Source of the DNA: Zygnema cylindricum
Taxonomy: Eukaryota; Streptophyta; Zygnematophyceae; Zygnematales; Zygnemataceae
Reading direction: 5' to 3'
Length of the DNA stretch: 64,000 nucleotides
NCBI GenBank assembly: GCA_037447655.1
Contig: JBBHKE010003072.1
Location: 56,824 to 120,823, forward strand
Of this stretch, positions 55,017-64,000 are shown piece after piece; position 1 is the stretch's first letter; the number at the start of each line of letters is the position of its first letter. The notes below the pieces were generated by a model. It was not told where the DNA came from. It did not search any database and saw only the letters and a program-made list of their open reading frames with translations. A program made the translations under genes and the position numbers.

Positions 55017-58000
55017 TTAGTTCGATTTCCCGTTGTTTTTTTCCCATGAATCATCGTTTCGTGGCACAATTATGCCATAGCCTCCTTGTGTCCTCTTATA
55101 CAAAATGTTAATTTCACCTGATACAGCCGTTTAAAAAGGTTTGCTTAGTCGAGTATAATAGTTAACTTATTTAAGTTTAGTTTAGTTTAGTTAGTTAACT
55201 ATAAAGCCAAAAGATGCAATACTGCAGTGGTGATTTCAACTTGTAGGTGCAATAGAAATATGAGACTAAAAGTTGGTTGTAAAGAAATTACAACAAAAAC
55301 AAATATGGATAGAATTTGGCAAAGCTGGAATTGCGTTAGTTGCTAAAATACCCGTACACCAAAATGAACCGAGGAAGGTGAAAGTTTTTTGTCAAAAACC
55401 ACGAAGCAAAAATTCGTACCTGAAACTTCATCTCTGAAGGCATAAAATTGGTGACCCACATTGACCAACTGCTCCAAAGCCTCGTCTGCACTCATTGGCT
55501 GCATTTCAAAGTACTTTGTTCGCACCACCTGCTTACCAATCAAAAGTCACATTTTAAGTTCTTCAAACATAAAAGAAAACAAGAAAAAAAAGAATAATCG
55601 TAAAAACTAAGCGAGGAATGTCTATATGTACATATTTGAGAAATGATATACAGCAGGAGGGAGTAGGGAGCGGTATAACGAGAGCCGGGGAGAGAGAGAT
55701 ATAGGAGAGACTGGCAGACAGACAGTGAAAGAGCCAAAGAGAAGAGGAAGAGGGACAGACGAGAGAGAGTGAATTATGCTTCGGGTCAAGAAGAGCCTAA
55801 TGTACCCATAAAGGCTCTCCAAGTCGAAGTATAGGGAATTTGACAACTGCCATAACTATCCAATAAGCATTACAACATCATCAAGGTTTAACGAACTAAA
55901 AACTGAAAAGCAGAGTAAACATACAATCTGCAGTGAGGGCTTTTATGAAAGGTACCACCAAACAGTTTATTTATTTGACCTTCACAGCATTTGTAAATTC
56001 AGTACATAACTAACAAGCAAAAGATTTCTATTTTGTGAATTCATACAATTAGCTTTAATCTCTCCACATCAAATAGCTGCAACTTCAACCACTGTCAGGT
56101 AGAGCTAAGCCGCACTTTGTGTTGAGAAATAACAAGCATGAGAACTAGTTGTGTTTCAAGGAGTGGCCACCAATGTGCCGCATAATCAAGACCTGAGTAA
56201 GCATTGACAGAAAATCCGCTTCAACACTAATAATTGCCTGACTGTAATTGCGATGAAGGGGTGCCGTCTGATACAAAGAAACACCTCAACGTGTCTTTCA
56301 CCTAACTGTACACTACGCCTCAAATAGTGCTCCTGACATATATGCTCTATTCAGAAAGAAATCAGTAAATATTAACTCTGCCTAAACAGTAAATACTTAC
56401 ATTAAGGTTGCAAACAACACTGTTACATTCCCAAAGTCTTTCAAACGAATGAGATTAGTCCAGAATCAAACATAAATGCGTCAGACCAACAGAATATAAC
56501 CAAGCACCATGATTTATACTTAATAAATAAAACCTCTGCCATAAACCACGAAACCTTCAACTTTTACGCATCTTTGCCCACAAAATCCTTCATATAAGGC
56601 ATAATCTATGGAATTAAAGACAGGTTCTGGTAAAAACTAAAAAAAAAAAAAAAAAGCTAAACGCAATTGCGATTTCCCAAAACCTTTGGCATTTATTTTT
56701 TATTTCAGATCTAAATCTAAAGCAGTCTTGTTACTTTCCCCCCGATTATGCCACATAAGTCAACATTTTGTCTTCCACTGCATTGAAGCATAGTTTGAGC
56801 ACAATCATGACTTACAAAGACCGTGGATAGTGGAGGTGGAGAGGAGGACAGTACTCTAATAGGGGGAGGGATTAGCAAAACAAAATCAAATAAAGGGGAT
56901 AAATAATGCAAGATAAAAAGGCAAGATCTCACCTCCTGTGGAAGATCGTCAACAGGCTCTTTGTTCAAAATGGGGATGAGGTTGTCGGGTTCGTCTCCAA
57001 TAAGCTCTCCAAGTTTGGGCTTGCCTCGCATTTGCCAAGACCGCCCATGACCACCGTCTTTCTCTTTGATCTTACGTAACTTTCGTGAAACAATATCCGA
57101 AACCTCATCAATCGCAGCATACATAGTCTCATCCTGCTCCTCCGCCCTCACTACCCCATGCTTCTTTGTGAAGATGGTTACCTGCATTGTCTCAACAGTC
57201 AGAGAATCAGAAATCAGATGGATTCTCATGACAGCAAGCAAGACCTGTAGATTGGGATTCACAAGATATATAATGTAGCAATTATGAACAATATATTTCA
57301 GTCACCTACCTCAAAAGGTACAGAACCAGAGATACTGCCAAATAGTTCAAATGTGCACAAAATATTGGAAACGCTATATCATTAGCCCATATAATTTGCA
57401 ACCAAAAAACCGTATAACACGCGTACAGTATGGAATAGGATATACCATTCCCAATTGTTTTTGCAAATTTAAACTATGGCCGAGAAGATTCTCATGACTG
57501 CAAGCAAGATGTCTATTTTGGGATTTAGAAAATATACAATTCAGCAATTACACAAGGCGTACTCGAGCTTGAAAGGAAAGAACCCAAAAGAAAAGAATAT
57601 ATATAATGTCACACATCAACGCCTCAACATGAATGAGAATTAAAATCTTCAGCAAAGCTCATGACACTGGCATAGATGACGAGAAAAAAATGTTAGGAAA
57701 GAAGGGAGGCTTTCAAGGATCAATAACAAGGAAATAAATATCCTTGCGACAACTATGGACCGAATCCTTCAGTAGTTTTTAGTGATAAGAATATATCCTC
57801 TTACATTAATGACCAACAAGCTGCCTTTCAAATTCACATTCACACAGACAAACTTCAAGTACTGACAATACAGTGTTTTCAGAGTTTCAAACAACATATC
57901 ATATGCTAAAACCTTATCTAAAAAATGAAAAGAATGTCATATATGAAGCAAATCTTATCCCTAGTACATCACTTTCAATTCTGTACGGATTGCACTAAAG

Positions 58001-60224
58001 CAGTTTAGCTCACATTACTAAAACAAATCAATTTACAGTTTTACTGCGCAAAAACGAATTGATGTGTAGTTTTGCCGAACATAAAACAACTCAAATGTAT
58101 AGCTTTAACAAGACACACAAAACCGTGCATGACTTAAACTCATGCATTAAACATGGAAGAAAAAGGAAAATCTCTGCAAGATATTCCATAGAAGATAGCA
58201 ATAGAAAGAGCATGCTTGGGAACCAAAGTACTAACCTCACAGCGCTGAAGTTTGGGACCCTTTCCCATCTCTCCCCCTCGAACAGAACAGCGAACATCTA
58301 CTTCTCTCACCAATGCCCCATGGTTCTGTACTGCATGACCAACTTTTTCCTCCACATATGATCGTATGGAATCAGTGAGCTGCAAAACAGACGAAACAGG
58401 TTGTCAGTGGATTTTTTTACAAACTGTACATGAATAAGTGCATTCATAAAAGTGTACGTTTATAAAAGAGTACATTTGGCGAAAAGTACATTTGTAAAAG
58501 AGTACATTCATAAAGAGTACATTTGTAAGAAGAACAATTAGAAAAGAATACAAAAGAGTAGGTTATTTTCAAGATTGGCTTTAATCACTACAATCTTACA
58601 GCCAACCAGTTAATCGCTTCTTTCAGAAAACAGGACAAATTAATAAACAAACTTATTCAAAACCATGATTTTGTCAACAACAAGATACTCAGACGGCGTA
58701 TTTTTTCAGTTAATCCAGCTGAATTCATTGCTTTCTGAGCAAGAGAGCACTTTCTGCAAAAAGTGCAATGTAGGTGTGGAAAATTTAAAGTAGGGAGGGA
58801 GGGAGTGATGGAGAGGGGGGGGGAGAAAGAGAAAAATCTTTTGATCAATAGTGGCAGGAAAACTGCTCCATAGAAATCACAGAAGGAAGTAAATTAAAAA
58901 AAAAGGGTTGAAATCATAAAACACCTATTCAACAGCAAAGAAAAACAAGCAATTTCCAGCAAAAATTTTGAAGAGAAAAAAAAAAAATTGGTTTGTTCTT
59001 CCTCAAATTACAACAATGCGTTTAGAAAGCCCTTTTTCATCAAATGTAGAACTCAAACATGTGCAAATTAAAAAAAAAAAATGTATTGCAACAACAGTTG
59101 ACCATTTTGACACAACAATTATCATAGAATCAGAGCTAATTTCCTGAAATATGAGGCAAATTGGGCAGCCGATTATTCAAAGTACAGTTTTAAACTATAA
59201 ACTGTACCGTGAGGAACTTTTTTAAAACATAAAACCAAACCTCTGATCTCTTCAAGCACAAAATTTTCGGTTTTTACTTGCAATGACGTACCACCACACA
59301 CAATAGAAAAACTCCAATTCATTTTTCCTCGATAGTTTCAGTTTAACAACCTTAATTGTTATTGGATTAATATTTCACTTGGACAATATTAGATATTAAT
59401 AGAATTATTGGAGACTGAAACGGCAATCGAACTTGAATTATAAAAGTGTACATTGTTAAGTAGACAACAAAAAATAGAAAAAATCACTCTCACAATTTCA
59501 CATATTCAAGTGACAACAAAATAATAAGCAACAGAAGGAAGATTGCACAATATTGCTGACAATTCAGAGATAGTAAAACCATCTGCATAAGACAGTGATT
59601 GAAGAATCATGAAAAAAAAGAAACGAAAAACTAGACACGTGATGAAAACATAAAACATAATTACCTCCCACTGCAGCATATAAGACCATCATTTACTGAA
59701 AAATTGACAAGCTGAGAGAGTCAACAGAACAGGTTCTTTCAAAATCAGCAATACATTTTCTGGTAAAGGTCGTTTCAATTTCAAACAAAAACACAAACAA
59801 AAAATACAAACTCAACATACTCAACATTGCAAGAAAAGTATTACTTATCTTGCCCTAGCTTGTAACCTGCAACCTGTCTTATCCTCACCTCCATATTCTT
59901 TCCTTGCATTACCAATCGGACGGCTGCCAGAGTCCCGCCCCATGCCATACAAGTGACTGGCCCTGGACCCCTGGAACTGCTACCCTCAGAATCACCAATT
60001 CTAAAGCCCTGCACAGCATTTTTTCGTGAATTGGCTGCAAAACGCAATGATTGCAACGCTGAAGAAGACAAAGACGAAGAAGGAGATTCGCCTCTTGTGA
60101 AAAAACTTCCAAGAGAGAGAGAATCTTTGCGTTGACTTTTCTGCAAAGACGAGGATGACGAGGATGGAAGTGAACACAGAGTGGGAGAGGAGGAAGAAGT
60201 TGGTAGGAGGTAGGCTGTTGCCAT
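55017..60224 (-). CDS. PSRP1: Plastid ribosome hibernation factor PSRP1/pY (long HPF), complete
   Basis: PSRP1 binds the chloroplast 70S ribosome near the decoding centre and inactivates it in dark or stress, like bacterial YfiA/long HPF. Five exons (minus strand): 59889-60224, 58236-58379, 56933-57181, 55420-55528, 55017-55117; 312 aa, all GT-AG and in phase. The Ser-rich N-terminus [18 protein letters not shown] is a transit peptide and the ATG context is GCCATGGC; an upstream in-frame ATG at 60317 is less likely. The S30AE domain runs from [11 protein letters not shown] through [52 protein letters not shown] and KLRKIKEK. An acidic linker follows. The C-terminal dimerisation domain is [50 protein letters not shown]. 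Its length is close to flowering-plant PSRP1 (about 300 aa). Intron 2 carries a MITE (57346-57478). Confidence 0.94.
57346..57478. mobile_element. Palindromic MITE in PSRP1 intron 2
   Basis: Left ATAGTTCAAATGTGCACAAA then ATATTGGAA. Right TTCCCAATTG then TTTTTGCAAATTTAAACTAT. Centre with ACGCGTACAGTATGG. Homologous to 42884-43037. The splice sites of the intron are not disturbed. Confidence 0.7.
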
Positions 60225-60406
60225 GGCTGTAAAAACACTTTTCTGATCTGAATTTGGCAGACGGACTGACGGATCGCTAGATTTTCCGTCAGAGTAAACG
60301 GTTGGGGAAGAGGTCACCTTAAGTCACGTTGAGAAGAATAGGAGAAAGCAGAGAAGAGCTCTTGCTTTCTGAAGATGAATCTCTACTTCTGAGGAGCCCG
60401 AGTCTG

Positions 60407-60417
60407 TTTTTATATAG
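60407..60417 (-). promoter_or_regulatory. Probable TATA box of PSRP1
   Basis: On the minus strand the sequence is CTATATAAAAACAG, about 185 bases upstream of the chosen ATG. A start site about 30 bases downstream would give a 5' UTR of roughly 150 bases. No other TATA-like site is as good in the first 300 bases. Confidence 0.55.
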
Positions 60418-61138
60418 CAAGCTCAGGAGACGCTCTGTTGAGACAAATTTGGTGCAAACTGCAAAACGTTGCAAGCCTACTTTCACAGTTTTACTGCTTT
60501 CACTACATGGAAACAGTTGCGCTATGAGGCAGCAGCTGTAATGTCCGACGGCAAAATCAATTTTAAACCTCCGCTGACATGGAAGATAGAGTATCTGTAT
60601 CGGACGGCGTTCAGGCAGTGTTTCCTGCAGGAAACGTTTAATCGGACGATGCTTGTGCGTTTGTTAGAGTCCCCCGCTTGCCACGAAATGACTAACTACA
60701 CATGGATTCTGGGTTTTTTCTGGCTCACCGTGTGACGTGACGGTACTATGACGGAGGGCTACCGTACGTGGATATTAAAGTCGCAGCCACGCTGGTATTG
60801 TTCATCACATGGCTGTGCGTGGCAGTAACCAATGAGAAGCAAGCAGCTGATCTTTCCAGCGCAAGTTTGACCAAATCTGTCGACTTGACATGTCCTGCCA
60901 CGTGGCACCGTTTCGATGGACAGCAGAGCAAACATAGAACAAGAATCCTTGTTAAACAAAAAGCCGCCAAAGCCGGAATGCTTTGTCATTTTATTCCCTA
61001 AGTAGTACGATACATTATCCGATAGCGGATTGAAAGCCTAACAATATATTTATATATATTAACACATATGTATATATATATATTGTACCCGTTATTATAT
61101 GAAATAAATCAATAACAGCTAAAATAGTAAATGTTTTA
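60418..61138. other. Upstream region of PSRP1, no gene seen
   Basis: A palindromic G-box-like GCCACGTGGC lies at 60897-60906, about 670 bases upstream of the PSRP1 start. G-boxes bind light- and ABA-related bZIP/bHLH factors in plants; its relevance here is inference, and similar sites also occur in the copia LTRs. A short TA-rich run lies at 61042-61085. Confidence 0.4.
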
Positions 61139-61790
61139 CTTATAGTTCAAAAGTAGGCGTTTTTATGGTAGGCCTTTGGTAGGCGCACAAAACTTTGCAC
61201 TAAACTCGCGTAGAGTAGGCATACTCTATGTGTGTGCATTGTGCACACTGCTGTACGAAAGTACGAATCTGACGTATGATCATAGTACAACGCACGCCGC
61301 CGGACGAATTTGTTTAGCGAACTGACACGGCGTAGGATGACATTCCGCGGGAAAGAAAACCCGGAAAAAAAAAAAAACGCGGACGGGCAACCAAACAAAA
61401 TTTCTACTGTGAATGACCCACGGAAAAAAAAATTAAGCCTTCAAAATTGCAGACGCTAATATGACAGATAGTCTAATCATAAGTTGTGTTATGGGCTTTT
61501 CATGTGATCTTCTTAGATCGTTACTTTGATCAGAGACCGTCCGATCGTCCAAAATCTGACGGTTTAACTGAAAAATACCTCAAAACTCACAGATTTTTTT
61601 TTTGTCCGAATGTTTTTCAAAATTTAGACATGACGTTTAATTCTCTATTGATCGATGTGCAACTCGGCCCTGTTACTATTTTTTTTCATTTTGCGACCCA
61701 TACAATATGGGTCTTAAGGTCCTATTGTATGTTTTACATACAATAGGCATATTGTACGGGCCTACTTTCACCTACTTTTGAACTATGGTT
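61139..61790. mobile_element. TIR element, CCATAGTTCAAA family, copy 2
   Basis: Left TATAGTTCAAAAGTAGGCG (61141) and right CCTACTTTTGAACTATGGTT (to 61790) are inverted. Internal phrases TTTTCATGTGATCTTCTTAG and CATACAATATGGGTCTTAAG match 42413-42874 read on the other strand. Confidence 0.75.
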
Positions 61791-61810
61791 TAAATCCTTA
61801 GTCAAATTTC

Positions 61811-62178
61811 TAGTGTTGTGTATCGGTAAGGATTTGCCGATAACCGATATGGGCCTTTTTTCGGGTATTCAATAATCGATATATTGGTACGATATATCGT
61901 TATCGGTCTTATCGCCGATAAGTACCTGATATTATCGGGTACTTATCGGCGATAATGCCGATAACGATAATTATCGGCGATAACTGTACGGACCGTACAG
62001 ATAAATGTACGGCCTGTACACTCAACTGTACGTCTTATTCTCCGGACGTACGGAAACTGTACGTCTTATTCTCCGGACGTACAGAAACTGTACGTCTTAT
62101 TCTCCGGACGTACGGATCCAGTAAAAACGATGTACCTTTCACATCTGACGCCATGGCTTTGTCCCTTTACCCTCTTAA
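61811..62178 (-). mobile_element. Truncated second copy of the hAT-like element
   Basis: It starts with the same TIR, TAGTGTTGTGTATCGGTAA, and follows the reverse complement of 39710-40107 (GATTTGCCGATAACCGATAT, GGACCGTACAGATAAATGTA, AAGCCATGGCGTCGGATGTG on the other strand). The far end is lost: at 62178 it joins an unrelated TIR-element end. A 31-bp unit (GTACGTCTTATTCTCCGGAC...) is expanded to three copies at about 62027-62115, where the 39 kb copy has one. Confidence 0.8.
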
Positions 62179-62179
62179 C

Positions 62180-62291
62180 CTTTTTTTTCATTTTTCGACC
62201 AATACAATATGGGTCTTAAGGGCATATTGTATGTTTTGCATACAATAGGCATACTGTATGGGCCTACTTTCACCTACTTTTGAACTATGGT
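62180..62291. mobile_element. TIR element, CCATAGTTCAAA family, truncated end
   Basis: CAATACAATATGGGTCTTAA through CCTACTTTTGAACTATGGTT repeats the right 110 bp of 61139-61790 in the same orientation. Confidence 0.8.
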
Positions 62292-63462
62292 TTTACTGCA
62301 CCTTTCGGTTCCGCGCAAACCAAGGCTACAGTACTGTAGTTGAAAGCTTTGTCAAAAATGACAAAGCAAGAACCCACCAGCTTCCAGTCACTTTGCTGCT
62401 TCGTGGTACGTGGACTTCCAAATATCAAATTTCAAATTTGCATCAAAACGTTGATAAAGGTTGGTTAACTACAGTACTTAACATTTTGTACGGAATCTAC
62501 AATACTAATGTAGCTTCTACACTTTCTGACCTATGCTGCTGTGGGCTGAGAAGGTGACGTGGCGCATGTGGAGCTCACATCTGGCAATACGACAATTGAG
62601 ATTCACACAAGAAATGCGTGCTGTTTGACACTTTAGCAGTTTAGCCTCTGCAGGCACACAAATAATTGCGTCGCACACACGAGGTGCATCTGTTTTCTCC
62701 TGAATCCTAAGAATTCGTACAATGTACAGCCTGTAGTAGCCGAATTTACGACTTGACGGGCGGGACAAGATCTTTGACGGCCACGAGGTTGTCGTCCGTA
62801 GAAAACTCCCGGAGTCCGTATGGCATCAAAATAAAATAAAATTATCATTTTGCCACTGAAGAGACTCGAACCAGCGTCGACACTCTACTGACCTTGACAA
62901 GTGAAAAACTCTCCGTTCCTTCCGTGTCGTGTCACGCTTCCCTCCGAGCCGGCCTGCTCCCTGCCCGAGTTCCCGCGACGCCGATTTTGGCAACATCCGC
63001 GCGATTCCATTCCTTCCCGCGCGATTTCCGGCACAATTTCCGGATCAATTTCCGCGCCCTGCCCTCCTAGGCTCCGGCTTGGCTGAACTTCGCACCACAT
63101 TGCCTTGCTCTGCTCCTCCGAGCGCTCTTTTGTACATCATCTTGTCGTTTAGTTCCATTCCTCTCCCCTCGCCATAATGGCTATGGCAACCTTGGCTCAC
63201 AAAATCTAAGTAAAAACTTGAGCCAAGAATCTGTTCGTTATCCTTTTTTGTGTTTTTGTACAACATTTAACAAACGTTGAAACTCTTTTTTGTCGTTATC
63301 TCACAGTTTTCTTTCTAGCGGATTACCCGACCAAAGCTACTTTAGGGTGAGACTCGGAAGAGAATATGTGCTCAACGCCTAATTTTTTCTTCTAAAGAGA
63401 TTACGGACAACATTAAAGCTTATGAAAAAAGACGGAGAATACAAAAATCTTTCCTGTAAAAG
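62292..63462. other. Spacer upstream of the CCB2-like gene, no gene seen
   Basis: A tRNA-like T-arm (reverse strand GCTGGTTCGAGTCTCTTCAG) lies at about 62857-62880 but lacks a full cloverleaf. 62900-63110 is GC-richer with no assignable exon. The CCB2-like promoter is expected in the last few hundred bases. Confidence 0.4.
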
Positions 63463-63580
63463 AAAATTGACACACGATACTTAAATTTATCTTCTAAAAG
63501 GAAATTGACACACAATACTGAAATTGATCATCTAAAAAAGATTAGACACACGATACTTAAAGTTATCCCCTTAAAGGGAA
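63463..63580. repeat. Three 39-bp tandem units upstream of the CCB2-like gene
   Basis: Units begin AAATTGACACACGATACTTA, AAATTGACACACAATACTGA and GATTAGACACACGATACTTA. The array ends about 50 bases before the start codon of the next gene, so it is in its promoter or 5' UTR. Confidence 0.8.
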
Positions 63581-63630
63581 TAAACAAAACGTACTAAATT
63601 TTTTCCACACTATCTATTGTACCTGTCCTC

Positions 63631-63931
63631 ATGCTGCAAACTACTCCCATTCTCCGGCCTTCTTCTCACTTTTCTTCTCCAAATATTAAAGTTTTTGCTA
63701 CCGCTAGCAATTTTAGAAAAGACTATTTTTCGCCTTCTAGGTCTCTTGTAAGCCATAGTCTCCGTAGAGGAGTGGAAAGAACACTCTTTAGTACTAGTGA
63801 GCTTCATGGAAGACTCTTATTTCATCAAATCAGAAGACTGGAGGCACCTGGAAGACTAATTGCAAATGTGAAGGGAGAAACAACTTCCTCAGGATCAGAT
63901 GTTGAATTGGCAGTTTTTCGCTTCACACTTG
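63631..63931 (+). CDS. Plastid-targeted protein, first exon; CCB2-like (cytochrome b6f haem assembly)
   Basis: ATG at 63631 is the first Met after an in-frame TAA (63595). The frame is open to the donor CTTG|GTACAA at 63931. The N-terminus MLQTTPILRPSSHFSSPNIK and the next 60 residues are rich in Ser, Arg and hydroxyl residues with no acid before residue 31, as in a chloroplast transit peptide. The exon ends SGSDVELAVFRFTLG, which fits the start of the conserved region of cofactor-assembly-of-complex-C protein CCB2 (LxVLRFTxGIPG). CCB2 is a thylakoid membrane protein that helps attach haem ci to cytochrome b6. The diagnostic membrane helices lie beyond the window. The plastid-target call is firmer than the family call. 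Confidence 0.5.
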
Positions 63932-64000
63932 GTACAATGTCTTTCCTTCATCTTCATTTACTCTTTTCTTTTCATTTTCATTTATCTACATTCTTGGTTA

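Noticed and set aside
62855-62885. tRNA gene on the minus strand
   Set aside because: T-arm and 3' stem-like bases are present, but a matching 5' acceptor strand and anticodon arm were not found.

Overview
The window looks like nuclear DNA from a photosynthetic streptophyte, meaning a land plant or a charophyte-type green alga. The evidence is a complete intron-containing gene for the plastid ribosome-hibernation factor PSRP1/pY, the first exon of a second plastid-targeted protein (CCB2-like), plant-type GT90 glycosyltransferase genes, EXO70 and GH1 exons, and several Ty1/copia relics with plant-style domains. There are no operons. Genes are split by canonical GT-AG introns and lie in a sea of transposon remnants and simple repeats. 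Two 10-N assembly gaps are present (22982-22991 and 49058-49067). The species cannot be told from the sequence alone.

Layout. 1-3.3 kb: repeats, then the last two exons of an EXO70 exocyst gene on the + strand, separated by a large pyrimidine-only intron. 4.5-15.2 kb: a MITE, a broken Ty3-like LTR element (852-bp direct repeats at 5976 and 11406 around a gag/protease relic), the C-terminal end of a LINE polyprotein, and a PIF/Harbinger-like MITE of 647 bp. 15.3-16.5 kb: two unrelated decamer minisatellites and a CT tract. 16.5-22.7 kb: a decayed copia element on the - strand, truncated inside its reverse transcriptase, plus a second copia head. 23.2 kb: an orphan GH1 beta-glucosidase exon (-).

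24.8-29.6 kb (-) and 43.7-48.9 kb (+): two GT90 (CAP10/KDELC/POGLUT-like) genes in a head-to-head inverted duplication. The + copy is complete (7 exons, 486 aa). The - copy has matching exons 1-5 but lacks exons 6-7. The 14 kb between them hold a second copia relic interrupted by a 575-bp solo LTR with a clean target duplication, copia LTR/leader fragments, a 972-bp hAT-like element with terminal inverted repeats and an 8-bp target duplication, and several MITEs.

49-54 kb: copia LTR debris, MITEs and a hairpin. 55.0-60.2 kb (-): the five-exon PSRP1 gene (312 aa predicted). 61-62.3 kb: more TIR elements. 63.6 kb (+): first exon of the CCB2-like gene, running off the window edge.

The genes are not an evident pathway. 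PSRP1 acts on chloroplast ribosomes, the CCB2-like protein in cytochrome b6f assembly, GT90 in the secretory pathway and EXO70 in exocytosis. I did not find a convincing new multi-gene system. The most informative structures are the GT90 inverted duplication, the datable nested insertions, and the recurrent sense-strand CT tracts next to splice acceptors.
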